NCBI GenBank assembly: GCA_944385945.1
Contig: CALWZD010000039.1
Span: forward strand, 1-64,000
Length of the DNA stretch: 64,000 nucleotides
Direction: 5' to 3'
Source: an uncultured Anaerofilum sp.
Lineage (GTDB): Bacteria; Bacillota; Clostridia; Oscillospirales; Ruminococcaceae
The notes under the pieces were generated by a model, which was not told where the DNA came from, searched no databases, and was given only the letters and a program-made list of their open reading frames with translations. A program made the translations under genes and the position numbers. This document shows positions 7,545-15,867 of the stretch, one piece after another; the stretch's first letter is position 1; each line of letters starts with the position of its first letter.

Positions 7545-8342
7545 TTACTCGCCCAACATTACCAAAACCGACGGGTATTTTTCAGAGATCTCTGCTACTA
7601 CACCCTCGTCCAACAGCTCGGTAAATGCGGTGTTGATTTTTTCGGTTAGGTCGCTGCCTTTGCGCAGTCCCACTGCGTATTCTTCTTTGGTAAGTTCCAC
7701 ATCAGGCACTACCATCAAATCGGCAAAATCGGTGCCTTCGCCGACCGATGCATTTGCCATTACGCCGTCGATCACCGCTACATCTGCCGTACCGCTTTTC
7801 AACTCCAGCAAGGTGTCACGCTGAGTGGAAAGGGTCGTCAAAGTTGCAGATGCAAGTTCTTCGTTTGCTTCCACTGCCTGTGCGCCTGCACTGCCTGCTT
7901 CGGCAACGATGTTTGCGCTTGCCATATCTGCCAATGCCGTGTAGGTGGACTCATTGGCTTTGTTGATGACGCACACCTGCATATTTCCGCTGTAAGAAGT
8001 GGAAAAATCCATATTCTGTGCCAGATCATCGGTGACGGTCATACCGTTCCAAACGCAGTCGATGTTTCCGCTTTTTAGTTCAACGACTTTTTGCTCCCAG
8101 TCGATCTCGATAAATTCGGGGGTAACGCCCAGCTTTTTGCAGACGGCTTCGGCAAGTTCGGTATCGAAGCCGATCAACTTTCCGCTTTCGTCTTTGTAGT
8201 TCATCGGCTCATACAAGGTGATGCCGATCTTTAAAACGCCCGCCTCTTGTACCGATTCCCAATCGCTGCCGGTTTTTCCGCATCCGGTCAGCACTGCCAG
8301 CAGCATTGCCATTGCTGCCAGAACACTCCACACTTTTTTCAT
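7545..8342 (-). CDS. Amino acid ABC transporter substrate-binding lipoprotein
   Basis: A 265-residue extracellular solute-binding protein family 3 lipoprotein. The N-terminus MKKVWSVLAAMAMLLAVLTGC is a type II signal with lipobox LTGC, so the mature protein is lipid-anchored on Cys21. The body carries family-3 features (GVLKIGITLYEPMNY, GFDTELAEAVCKKLG, NIDCVWNGMTVT). The start is the ATG at 8342 rather than one 33 bases upstream, because only this one begins with the signal peptide. It is the first gene of the importer operon and is driven by a near-consensus promoter at 8436-8464. Confidence 0.92.
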   Translation of the reverse strand: MKKVWSVLAAMAMLLAVLTGCGKTGSDWESVQEAGVLKIGITLYEPMNYKDESGKLIGFDTELAEAVCKKLGVTPEFIEIDWEQKVVELKSGNIDCVWNGMTVTDDLAQNMDFSTSYSGNMQVCVINKANESTYTALADMASANIVAEAGSAGAQAVEANEELASATLTTLSTQRDTLLELKSGTADVAVIDGVMANASVGEGTDFADLMVVPDVELTKEEYAVGLRKGSDLTEKINTAFTELLDEGVVAEISEKYPSVLVMLGE

Positions 8343-8435
8343 AGCGTTTCCCCCCTGTTTGTTTTGGCAGGGCATTTCCCACTTGCCACTGTGCCAAAAA
8401 ATTTGTGGTATAAAACCACCCCTCTATGCTTTAGT

Positions 8436-8464
8436 ATTTTATCATTGTAAAGTGATAATGTCAA
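8436..8464 (-). promoter_or_regulatory. Sigma-A promoter of the amino-acid ABC operon
   Basis: On the minus strand TTGACA (8464-8459) and TAAAAT (8441-8436) are exactly 17 bp apart, about 95 bp before the lipoprotein start. Confidence 0.85.
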
Positions 8465-8490
8465 TAGCTTTTTAAAAATTTTTTCTACAA

Positions 8491-8528
8491 ACCGACCGCC
8501 CCTGTATGGCTGTACAGAGGCGGTCGGT
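8491..8528 (-). terminator. Terminator of the histidine kinase gene
   Basis: A 10-bp GC-rich stem (ACCGACCGCC with GGCGGTCGGT) with a further pairing inner part lies 9 bp after the kinase stop and is followed by T-rich sequence on the minus strand. Confidence 0.78.
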
Positions 8529-8536
8529 TCTTTCAA

Positions 8537-10201
8537 TTATTTATTTCCATTGCTGCCTGCCAGCGGAAACGCAACTGTTACCTTGAACAAATCGCCGTCG
8601 GTTTCCAGCGAAAAGCTGCCTGCTTGCAGTTCGGTAAAGCTTTTTGCAATGGCAAGCCCCAATCCGCTGCCCTCGGTGCTGCGGGACTCATCTCCCCGCA
8701 CGAATCGTTCTGTAAGGTGCAAACTGTCGGGAGAAAGTTCCTGCGCCGACACATTTTTAAAGCTCACCTGCACGGTTTCGGGTTTTCTTTCCAGAGTGAT
8801 ATATGCCCGTGTACCGCCAAGCGCATATTTGACGATATTATTGACCAAATTTTCAAAGATACGACAGGTACGCTGACCGTCCAGCGTTACCATTGCCTTT
8901 TCTTCGCCGATATTCCAGCGGAAATCCACCCCACTGGCTGCGGTGATTTCTTCGGTTTCGTACTGTACCTGACGCAGCAGTGCCGCAAGGTCGAGGGGTT
9001 CCATATTCAGCACCACGTCACCGCTTGCAGCTTTGCTTACTTCGAACAGGTCTTCGATCAGCACTTTCAACCGCTGACATTTTTTATCCAGCGTTTGAAT
9101 GTATTCTGCACGGGTGGCATCGTCCACTTCTTCATTTTTCAGCAGATCCACATATGTGATGATCGCCGTGAGCGGTGTTTTGAGGTCGTGCGAAACGTTG
9201 GTGATGAGTTCGGTTTTCATGTTCCGGCTGCGAACTTCTTGTTCCACTGCCTGAGCAAATCCGCTTTGTACCTGATTCAGACGATTTTTCAGCGGATTGA
9301 ACAATTGCAAATCGCCCTCGATAGGCTGGTTCAGATTGCCTTGCGCCATGCGGTTGGTGGCATCCATCAGCACTTTATAGCTTTGGTCGAAGTTGTCCAG
9401 ATGCTTGCTGGCAGCAAAGTACATTAGCACACAGAAAACCAAAATGCCAAACATCGCAATGATGACACTCAACAACCCCAAAAACCAGACACACAGAAAA
9501 GATGCGATAAGCCCGTTGACAAACGCCCATTTGACCAGATTGCGAGCAAGCGGCTTGGTAAAGTCGATCTGCATGGCACGAGCATAGCTTTGTTTGATTT
9601 TGCGGCAGATGGCTACACACAGCTTAACGAGCAGCGAACGGGTAAGCAGATATTCCTTAAATCCGTCCCGCATCCCTGCGGCCACGCTTGCCGACGCCTG
9701 AAACGGAATAAAAAGTGCTGCAAACATCGCAATGAAAATAATAATGCTTGCCATGTTGCGCCCATCCGTTGTGGAAACGTGGAACACTTGGCTGAAGAAT
9801 ACACTGTTTTCTTCCAGAAGTGCATACACGATGCTTGCAAAGCCTTGTGTACTGCCGAACAAGTAAAGCTCAAACAGCCCGATACCGCCGTATACTTCCA
9901 GCGGAATCTTTCCCCAGCTGCCCCTACCCAGCCCTAACTTCTGGATAAATGCAAGCAAAAATCCGCTGCCCATGGTAAGCCAAATCACCCACAGCATGGG
10001 CCACAGCAGGCGAGCTCCAACTGCAATGTATCGCATATAGCGGTAGTCCCATTGGTCTATGTCGGGAGTGAGCTCTATTATATTTGCTTCGCCCATCGCC
10101 CACGGAACCAAAAAACCGGCAGCAACTACCGTCCAAATGCCCACGACCAAAAAAGTCACCAGGCGTCTTGCCCATTTATAATCGTTCAATTTTGTATCCA
10201 A
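8537..10201 (-). CDS. Membrane sensor histidine kinase
   Basis: A 554-residue kinase with about six membrane helices in the first 270 residues, no large extracellular domain, a HAMP-like linker, a dimerisation H-box NVSHDLKTPLTAI holding the phospho-His, and an ATPase domain with N-box ENLVNNIVKYAL and a GSGLGLAIAKS G2 box. The usual DxGxG (G1) box is replaced by VSFKNVS, as in a known group of Firmicutes kinases. Its start overlaps the response regulator by 26 bp, so they form one two-component system. The signal is not evident from the sequence. Confidence 0.9.
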   Translation of the reverse strand: MDTKLNDYKWARRLVTFLVVGIWTVVAAGFLVPWAMGEANIIELTPDIDQWDYRYMRYIAVGARLLWPMLWVIWLTMGSGFLLAFIQKLGLGRGSWGKIPLEVYGGIGLFELYLFGSTQGFASIVYALLEENSVFFSQVFHVSTTDGRNMASIIIFIAMFAALFIPFQASASVAAGMRDGFKEYLLTRSLLVKLCVAICRKIKQSYARAMQIDFTKPLARNLVKWAFVNGLIASFLCVWFLGLLSVIIAMFGILVFCVLMYFAASKHLDNFDQSYKVLMDATNRMAQGNLNQPIEGDLQLFNPLKNRLNQVQSGFAQAVEQEVRSRNMKTELITNVSHDLKTPLTAIITYVDLLKNEEVDDATRAEYIQTLDKKCQRLKVLIEDLFEVSKAASGDVVLNMEPLDLAALLRQVQYETEEITAASGVDFRWNIGEEKAMVTLDGQRTCRIFENLVNNIVKYALGGTRAYITLERKPETVQVSFKNVSAQELSPDSLHLTERFVRGDESRSTEGSGLGLAIAKSFTELQAGSFSLETDGDLFKVTVAFPLAGSNGNK

Positions 10202-10877
10202 TGCCCCATACCACCTTTAAATATTTTGGTTTCTTTTTGTCAAATTCGATTTTTTCCCGCAGATTGCGCAGATGCACCATGACTGTGTCGGTATTCACTG
10301 CCCGTTCGTTCCATACACGCTCGTATATCTCCTCTGCCGAAAACACTCTGCCTGCATTCTGTATCAGCAACAGCAGAATGCGATATTCCAGCGGGGTCAG
10401 CTTTACCGATTCTCCGTCCACCGTAACGCTCGCCGAGTCTTCGTCCAGTTCCAGCCCCCCTACTACATACAACCGCTGTTTGGGTTGGGTCTGCCCTGCC
10501 AGTGCGAGGAATTTTTGATACCGACGTAGTTGGGAATTGACCCGTGCCAGCAATTCCAGCGGAACAAACGGTTTTGTGATATAATCATCGGCACCGATAT
10601 TCAGCCCCGTGATCTTATCCATATCCTCCGATTTTGCCGAAAGAAAAATGACCGGAAATTCGTGTTTTTGACGCAGATGCATCACCATCGTTACGCCGTC
10701 CATCACCGGCATCATAATGTCCACGATAGCAAGATGGATCGGCTGACTTTCGATGATGTCCAAGCCCTCTTTTCCGTTTTGCGCCTGAAACACATGATAC
10801 CCCTGATTTTTCAAATAGATTTCGATACCCTGCCGAATCTCGGCATCGTCCTCGACCACCAAAATATTATATTCCAT
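10176..10877 (-). CDS. OmpR/PhoB-family response regulator
   Basis: A 233-residue regulator. The receiver domain (1-120) starts MEYNILVVEDDAEIRQG and has the phospho-acceptor Asp in VDIMMPVMDG and the conserved Lys in DDYITKPF; the C-terminal winged helix (about 135-230) ends VWGIGYKIERL. GGGGAG before the ATG at 10877 selects this start over a long upstream extension. It is the partner of the kinase it overlaps, and lies 83 bp after the sigma-factor gene, with a TATAAT in the gap that may give it a promoter of its own. Confidence 0.93.
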   Translation of the reverse strand: MEYNILVVEDDAEIRQGIEIYLKNQGYHVFQAQNGKEGLDIIESQPIHLAIVDIMMPVMDGVTMVMHLRQKHEFPVIFLSAKSEDMDKITGLNIGADDYITKPFVPLELLARVNSQLRRYQKFLALAGQTQPKQRLYVVGGLELDEDSASVTVDGESVKLTPLEYRILLLLIQNAGRVFSAEEIYERVWNERAVNTDTVMVHLRNLREKIEFDKKKPKYLKVVWGIGYKIERL

Positions 10878-10960
10878 TCGCTTTCTCCCCACTTTTTTGC
10901 GATATTTGCCCTTGGCATTTCTATGGCTTACATCATGTATACCAGCCATCTTGTGGTTTA

Positions 10961-11485
10961 TTATACCACCGCCGCACTGTTTTCGAAACACCCTGCGAGC
11001 AATCGTTTTTGCAGCATCCGCCTGCCACGATAGATTTGGGTCCGCACTGTCTGTACCGGTAGATGCAAGCGGTTTGCCGCCTCGGTTTGGGAAAGCCCCT
11101 GCAAAAATACCGCCGTACATACCGAACGATACGGCTCGCTCAGCGAACCGATCTGACGTCGGATGTTATCGCATCCCTCGTCGTTTTCCAGCATTTGCTC
11201 GGTAGAATCTCCCGTCTGTGGAATATATGCAAAGGTTTCACTTTCGCAGACCACAACTTTCCGCACCGCTGCACTGCGAAGATAATCCTTTGCTTTGTTC
11301 GCAGCAATTCGACACAGCCATGCCCGTTCGCCTTTTTCGTCGCATTTTTCCAAATTGAGCCACGCCGACACAAACGTTTCCTGCGCTAAGTCCTGCGCTT
11401 GCTGGTGATCGTGGGTCAGTTGCAAACAAATCGTGTACACCAATCCTTGATATTGTTCCATCATCCGCTCAAACCGCCGTTCCAC
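10961..11485 (-). CDS. ECF-type RNA polymerase sigma factor
   Basis: A 174-residue sigma-70 family factor with only regions 2 (DLAQETFVSAWLNLEKC, about residues 35-50) and 4 (LSQTEAANRLHLPVQTVRTQ, a helix-turn-helix, about 130-150), the ECF layout. GGAGG lies eight bases before a GTG at 11485; the GTG at 11494 abuts the ribosome site and is unlikely. No zinc-finger anti-sigma gene follows; a two-component system does instead. A TATACT box lies at 11516-11511. Confidence 0.88.
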   Translation of the reverse strand: MERRFERMMEQYQGLVYTICLQLTHDHQQAQDLAQETFVSAWLNLEKCDEKGERAWLCRIAANKAKDYLRSAAVRKVVVCESETFAYIPQTGDSTEQMLENDEGCDNIRRQIGSLSEPYRSVCTAVFLQGLSQTEAANRLHLPVQTVRTQIYRGRRMLQKRLLAGCFENSAAVV

Positions 11486-11601
11486 CGGATACACCTCCTT
11501 GTTTGCACTTAGTATACCTTTCTCTTTGAAAAACCGCCCTCACAAAAAACGAAAGATTTTCAAAAGATTTTCACAAATCCCACAAAAGCCGTTTTGGGAG
11601 G

Positions 11602-11675
11602 GGCAGACAAAGGGGGCGGTAAGCATCTTTTCGCACGAATGTGCGTTTGATGCGTCCGCCCCCCCTCCGTCTGCC
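11602..11675 (+). repeat. Palindromic intergenic element, copy B
   Basis: Outer arms GGCAGAC/GTCTGCC (11602-11608 with 11669-11675) and a G-rich/C-rich inner stem enclose TAAGCATCTTTT, CGCAC-GAAT-GTGCG and TTGATGC. It lies upstream of the sigma-factor gene and downstream of the PHP gene terminator. The outer flank GCCTTGCC is in the opposite orientation to copies A and D, while the loop core is in the same orientation. Confidence 0.8.
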
Positions 11676-11695
11676 TTGCCATTTCCCTACATAAC

Positions 11696-11730
11696 ACAAA
11701 GGGCAGCTCATAAAATGACCTGCCCTTTGT
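11696..11730 (-). terminator. Terminator of the PHP phosphatase gene
   Basis: An 11-bp stem ACAAAGGGCAG/CTGCCCTTTGT with a further TCA/TGA pairing inside; it is the terminator part of the composite 3' end on the minus strand. Confidence 0.8.
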
Positions 11731-11736
11731 AATAAA

Positions 11737-11800
11737 AAGTTTTCGTCCACCTTTTTCAAAAGGTGGGGTTTTGGCGTCACCTTTTCTCAAAAGGCGACAA
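11737..11800 (-). repeat. Composite 3' hairpin pair, PHP gene copy
   Basis: On the minus strand, GCCTTTTGAGAAAAGGT and CCACCTTTTGAAAAAGGTGG hairpins are followed by ACGAAAACTTT and the terminator. The first hairpin contains the TGA stop codon of the PHP gene itself. Confidence 0.8.
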
Positions 11801-12611
11801 ACCCCCGCCCGGTAAGCACCAACAGTTGCTTGCAGCCTGCCTGCTTTGCACGACGTGCGCACTCGTCGTAGCCAAACAGCAGTGCATCTTTTTCGTGAGC
11901 ATCTGCCGTAATGGTCAGCCTTGCCCCTTTTTCCGCCATCCGCCGCAGAAGCAAATCGTCGGGGTAGGCTTGCGTTCTCCATCCCCGCCAAATGGCACCT
12001 GTGTTCATCTCAAAGCATACACCTTGCTCGATGCAAGCATCTAACGCTTGTTGTGCGATGTCATGATACCACTTGCTTTGCTCGTCGAACAAAATGCCGT
12101 TCCGATTCGTTTTTACCACCAAATCAAAATGCCCCAAAATCGTCGGCTTTTTGGCTGCTACCTTTACCACCTGCTCGTAGTATTCCCTCACCATTGCTGC
12201 TGCATCACCGCCAAACCCTTGCATGATGCAGTTTTGCATTTCTTCGGTGGTAAAATCGACGGCATACAGCTTGCCGTCCTCTTTGCCTCGCACCGCATGG
12301 ACACTGCCGATCACATAGTCGTAGTCATCCGGCAGAATATCCCCTGCCAGCGGGTCGTATTCGACACCACACAAAATCTCCAGCCTGCCTGCATACTCCT
12401 GCTTCAGGCGAGAAACTTCCGCCCGATACTGTGCCGTTCCCTCGACGCTCATGCAATAACTTGTGTCCGGCGGTGTGTGGATATGCCCCGAAAAGCCCAG
12501 TGTCTTCAGCCCTTGTTCCAATGCCGCCTGCGCCATTTCAGCCGGTGTATTTTTTCCGTCGCAAAAGGTGGTATGGGTATGCACACTGCTTGTTTTGTAA
12601 AAAGGCTGCAT
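11787..12611 (-). CDS. PHP-domain histidinol-phosphatase family protein
   Basis: A 274-residue PHP-fold metallophosphoesterase related to HisJ-type histidinol-phosphatase. Metal ligands are seen in SVHTHTTFCDG (His11, His13, Asp18), GFSGHIH, CGVEYD, GSVHAV, ILGHFDLV and TADAHE. It is cytoplasmic and would hydrolyse L-histidinol phosphate; no other his genes lie nearby, so the substrate could differ. AGGAGG precedes the ATG at 12611. The 3' end runs into the composite repeat, which supplies the stop codon. Confidence 0.82.
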   Translation of the reverse strand: MQPFYKTSSVHTHTTFCDGKNTPAEMAQAALEQGLKTLGFSGHIHTPPDTSYCMSVEGTAQYRAEVSRLKQEYAGRLEILCGVEYDPLAGDILPDDYDYVIGSVHAVRGKEDGKLYAVDFTTEEMQNCIMQGFGGDAAAMVREYYEQVVKVAAKKPTILGHFDLVVKTNRNGILFDEQSKWYHDIAQQALDACIEQGVCFEMNTGAIWRGWRTQAYPDDLLLRRMAEKGARLTITADAHEKDALLFGYDECARRAKQAGCKQLLVLTGRGFVAF

Positions 12612-12657
12612 AATTCCTCCTCACTTTTCCACATAATTTCCGAAACTTGTGGAAAAC

Positions 12658-13476
12658 TCAACGTGATTTTTTCTTTGCGACCATCTGTACCGCAAACAAC
12701 ACCACAAATATCAACGCAACGACCGCCAACACCAGCGCATCTTTTTCGGCTGCTTCGGTCACCTGCGAAATCCAGCTATGCAAAGCCGTATTCAGTGCGC
12801 CGGCAACGGTACTTTCGCCCAACTCCAACTGTGGGACTTGCATCATTGCGAAAGAGAATCGAACCGTGGCATAACTCAAAGTTGCTGCCGCTGCGACCCC
12901 TGCAAAAACGACCGCCATTTTTCGCTGTAAAACAAGCACAACCACACCTACAAGCACCAACAGCGCAGCGATGCCCCCTGTGGGCAACCATACTTGTTTT
13001 TGCTGCACCTGTTGGCACAGCTCTTGCAGTTGCTCTGTGGCAGGAAGCTGCCATGCTTGCTGCTCCAATCGGTTGCCCTCTTGTTCGAGAGTATCCATCA
13101 AAGCTGCAATTTCTTCGTTGGCTGTAATGCCTTTTTCGTCCAGCTGTTGCTGTACCTGCGCTTTCATTTCGGTGCCTGCCGACGCTACTTGCGCAATTTC
13201 TTTGCCGGTAATTGCAATATCCACCGCCGATGCCAACCGGCTTTCCAAAGATGCCAGTTCTGTGGGCTGCACTCCTGCTGCCTGTGCCAGCGGCTCCAGT
13301 TGTTGGTAGAGCGTCAACGCCTGTTTGGGAACATATTCCGTCTGTACCTGCTGCACCAACTGCTGTTGGCTCGCTGCATTCCATGCCATTGTAGCCACCG
13401 CCTGATGCAAGCCGACCGCCATCAGCAACACTGCAACCACCCATTGCAACAGCGATTTAAAAGATGTCTGTTTCAT
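12658..13476 (-). CDS. Membrane protein with extracytoplasmic coiled coil, sortase neighbour
   Basis: A 272-residue protein of no recognised family. It has an N-terminal hydrophobic helix (about 9-30), a Gln/Glu/Ala-rich helical region (35-165) likely to form a coiled coil outside the membrane, and three hydrophobic helices (about 167-187, 190-210 and 245-265) ending in KKKSR. AGGAGG precedes the ATG at 13476. It lies 13 bp after the sortase gene and is presumably co-transcribed; it may be an assembly partner or substrate, although no LPxTG motif is present. Confidence 0.6.
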   Translation of the reverse strand: MKQTSFKSLLQWVVAVLLMAVGLHQAVATMAWNAASQQQLVQQVQTEYVPKQALTLYQQLEPLAQAAGVQPTELASLESRLASAVDIAITGKEIAQVASAGTEMKAQVQQQLDEKGITANEEIAALMDTLEQEGNRLEQQAWQLPATEQLQELCQQVQQKQVWLPTGGIAALLVLVGVVVLVLQRKMAVVFAGVAAAATLSYATVRFSFAMMQVPQLELGESTVAGALNTALHSWISQVTEAAEKDALVLAVVALIFVVLFAVQMVAKKKSR

Positions 13477-13489
13477 TCTGCTGTCCTCC

Positions 13490-14134
13490 TTACTGAATCG
13501 GACGTGAATAGACCGGTTTACAATAAACAAAGAACCGATACGGCGTCGAACTGAGCATATCGAACGGATAGCAGGTGTACATAATCAATTCTTCTTCGGT
13601 CTGTTCCAAATCGTATTTCGTGCTGTCGGTCGCCGACACCACTTCGGTATGGGTCACTTCGTATTCGTAGCTGCCGTAGTAGGTGTCGATATATACACGA
13701 CTGCCAATTTGTACCTCGCCCAGTGTATGGAAATGGGCGTTGTTGTGCGCTGCAAGCAGCATTTGCAGCCTACCGCCGGGAATACGTGTTTGGGGGTTGG
13801 GATAGAAACAAGCCCCTTTGTAGAGGTCGCTGTTGCTGTCGCCGTAGATCACGTCGCATTCAATGCCTGCATCAGGCACACGGATGGTACCGATTTTGGT
13901 GTGCAATGTGGGGAATCCGCCAAAATCGTCGATATTGATGGGAGCATTCGCCAAAACTTCTTTTTCGATCTCGGCTTGTAGCGTCGATAGCTGCTCGACC
14001 GCTGCGGTGTCCACCGCAATGGCCTCCGGTTGCTGCGGTGTACCCGAAACCTGCAAAGTGGGGGTTTGAACGAAGGATAACCCTGCACCTGCCGCAATCA
14101 AAAGAACAGCTGCCAGAATTTTCTGATAGTTCAT
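13490..14134 (-). CDS. Sortase family protein
   Basis: A 214-residue membrane-anchored transpeptidase: N-terminal signal anchor (about 5-22), then a sortase beta-barrel with catalytic His130 (LLAAHNNAHFHTLG), Cys188 (MYTCYPF) and Arg200 (TPYRFFVYC). The short form and HxxxFHxLGxVxIG pattern suggest a class D or unclassified sortase. AGGAGG precedes the ATG at 14134. It would attach or process surface proteins outside the membrane; the neighbouring membrane protein is the only local partner candidate. Confidence 0.9.
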   Translation of the reverse strand: MNYQKILAAVLLIAAGAGLSFVQTPTLQVSGTPQQPEAIAVDTAAVEQLSTLQAEIEKEVLANAPINIDDFGGFPTLHTKIGTIRVPDAGIECDVIYGDSNSDLYKGACFYPNPQTRIPGGRLQMLLAAHNNAHFHTLGEVQIGSRVYIDTYYGSYEYEVTHTEVVSATDSTKYDLEQTEEELIMYTCYPFDMLSSTPYRFFVYCKPVYSRPIQ

Positions 14135-14163
14135 AAAAAACTTCCTCCTGTTTGTGCGCAAAA

Positions 14164-14191
14164 GACCCTGTACAAAAAGCTGTACAGGGTC
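14164..14191 (-). terminator. Terminator of the PRPP synthetase gene
   Basis: A 10-bp stem GACCCTGTAC/GTACAGGGTC with a loop of eight bases, followed by TTTT on the minus strand, 15 bp after the stop. Confidence 0.85.
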
Positions 14192-14206
14192 TGGAATAGC
14201 AATGGC

Positions 14207-15361
14207 TTACTTTTGGCTGCGGTAATTATCCAACAGCTGTTTGATTTTTACATGGGGGTCGATGATAGCACTTACCGACATATCGTTGTTCAAAGCCAGA
14301 ATGAAGTAAGCGATATATTTGCAAGCGTCTACCTCGTGGAACCACTCACGTGCACGCAGTTCGGGGCTGCGGTAGGTCAGGTTGGTGCCGAACACGCCGG
14401 TGATAACGCCCTCTTTCACAGCTTTGTCGAACGAATCCAGACCGTTGGTGAAGATCGCATAGGTTGCATATGCAAAGATACGGTTTGCACCACGGCGTTT
14501 CAGCTCGTAGCCGATGTCGAGCATACTTTCGCCGGAGGAAATGATGTCGTCGGCGATGAATACATCCTTGCCCTCTACGCTTTCGCCCAGATACTCGTGT
14601 GCAACGATGGGGTTGCGACCGTTTACGATACGGCTGTAATCACGGCGTTTGTAGAACATACCCAAGTTTACACCCAACACACTTGCGTAGTACATATTGC
14701 GGTTCATTGCGCCTTCGTCGGGGCTGATGACCATAAAGTTGTCACGGTCGGGCTGCAGGTCGGGGAAGTCACGCAGCAAAGCCTTCAGCACCTGATAGGT
14801 GGGCATTACGTTGTCGAAGCCCATCAGAGGCACTGCGTTCTGTACACGGGGGTCGTGTGCGTCGAAGGTGATGATGTTGGAAACGCCCATGTTTTGCAGC
14901 TCTTGCAGAGCAAATGCGCAGTCGAGGCTTTCACGATAGCTGCGGCGGTGCTGACGGCTGCCGTACAGCATAGGCATGATGACGTTGATGCGGTGTGCTT
15001 TACCACTGGCTGCCTGGATCAGGCGTTTGAGGTCTTGGAAGTGGTCATCGGGCGACATAAAGTTCTCGTGACCAAACATTTTGTATTTGCAGTTGTAGTT
15101 GCCCATGTCGGTGAGGATATACAGATCATCGCCACGGATGGTCTGCTTGATCAGACCTTTGCCGTCACCGGACGAAAAACGGGGGCAATCGCTGGGTACG
15201 ATGAAGCTTTCAACCTCTCGACCGCCCTCTTTTGCCCATGCGGTCAGATGTGCGTCGATGAGTTTGCTCTGCTCTACGGCACCGGGGGTCACGATCAAGC
15301 CAAGCTCGGCAACGTTAGTATTTGCTGCCATAATATCCTTTGCAGTAATTGCTTGTGACAT
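14207..15361 (-). CDS. Ribose-phosphate pyrophosphokinase, long divergent type
   Basis: A 384-residue member of the PRPP synthetase family, which makes PRPP from ribose-5-phosphate and ATP for nucleotide, His, Trp and NAD synthesis. The type I PRTase loop VFIADDIISSGESM is clear, and DAHDPRVQNAV and YGSRQHRRSYR stand where classical enzymes have DLHxxQIQGFF and YARQDRK. It is about 70 residues longer than Prs and has changed catalytic segments, a divergent form seen in Clostridia. The ATG at 15361 follows GAGGAG; a GTG 12 bases upstream overlaps the ribosome site. Confidence 0.85.
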   Translation of the reverse strand: MSQAITAKDIMAANTNVAELGLIVTPGAVEQSKLIDAHLTAWAKEGGREVESFIVPSDCPRFSSGDGKGLIKQTIRGDDLYILTDMGNYNCKYKMFGHENFMSPDDHFQDLKRLIQAASGKAHRINVIMPMLYGSRQHRRSYRESLDCAFALQELQNMGVSNIITFDAHDPRVQNAVPLMGFDNVMPTYQVLKALLRDFPDLQPDRDNFMVISPDEGAMNRNMYYASVLGVNLGMFYKRRDYSRIVNGRNPIVAHEYLGESVEGKDVFIADDIISSGESMLDIGYELKRRGANRIFAYATYAIFTNGLDSFDKAVKEGVITGVFGTNLTYRSPELRAREWFHEVDACKYIAYFILALNNDMSVSAIIDPHVKIKQLLDNYRSQK

Positions 15362-15867
15362 TTTTACAAACACTCCTCAATAATAGTACTGGTTGGTGTA
15401 TATCGGATTTCAAGTGTGGCGGTTACACAAGGCACTGCCACCTTTGTAAAATTTTCACCTTATTGTACCATAATTCGACCGAAAAATTACACCTCTTTTT
15501 TTGTCTTTTGTAAAATTTCTGTGTCTTGCCAGTAAACGCATCATTTCCACAAAAAAATGTAGCGTTTCTGCCCAACAAAGCGTTGTCGGAAAAAGAAAAT
15601 CCGCTTTATTACATTAAAAAGTGATAAAGTACATCCCTCCTTTTTTACTTCCGTGTATTTGCTGTACGCAAAAAACACCGCCAAAACGCTTCTTAAACGC
15701 TTTCGACGGTGTTTTACAGCAAACCATGCCTGTGTATTCTTTTTTATGCAGCCCAGCCATAGCCTGCACCTTTGGGGACGTATTGGCTGCGTTTTAAACG
15801 CTTCGGCTGCATCCATCCACTTTGCTGCAATTCGCCAAAAGCGATCGCTGTGCTGCTGTGCGCAGCA
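15362..15867. other. 505-bp intergenic region upstream of the PRPP synthetase gene
   Basis: No gene seen. On the minus strand an extended -10 (TATGG-TACAAT, ending at 15462) may start the PRPP synthetase transcript. A terminator lies at 15672-15715. The rest (15716-15867) is GC-normal but lacks a plausible coding frame or ribosome site. Confidence 0.5.
15672..15715 (-). terminator. Terminator of the rpe-Rnf-like operon
   Basis: AAAACACCG (15672-15680) pairs with CGGTGTTTT (15707-15715) around a loop of 26 nt with internal CGTTT/AAACG pairing; the minus strand continues in six T. It is 150 bp past the last gene of the cluster. Confidence 0.7.

Noticed and set aside
11560..11991. Minus-strand frame of 143 codons across the sigma/PHP spacer
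   Set aside because: It crosses the composite terminator and element copy B and overlaps the PHP gene in another frame.
14213..15358. 381-codon plus-strand frame opposite the PRPP synthetase gene
   Set aside because: Antisense shadow with Cys/His/Val-biased composition and no recognisable family.
15541..15816. 91-codon minus-strand frame in the spacer before the PRPP synthetase gene
   Set aside because: It runs through the terminator hairpin at 15672-15715, has no ribosome site and no family likeness.
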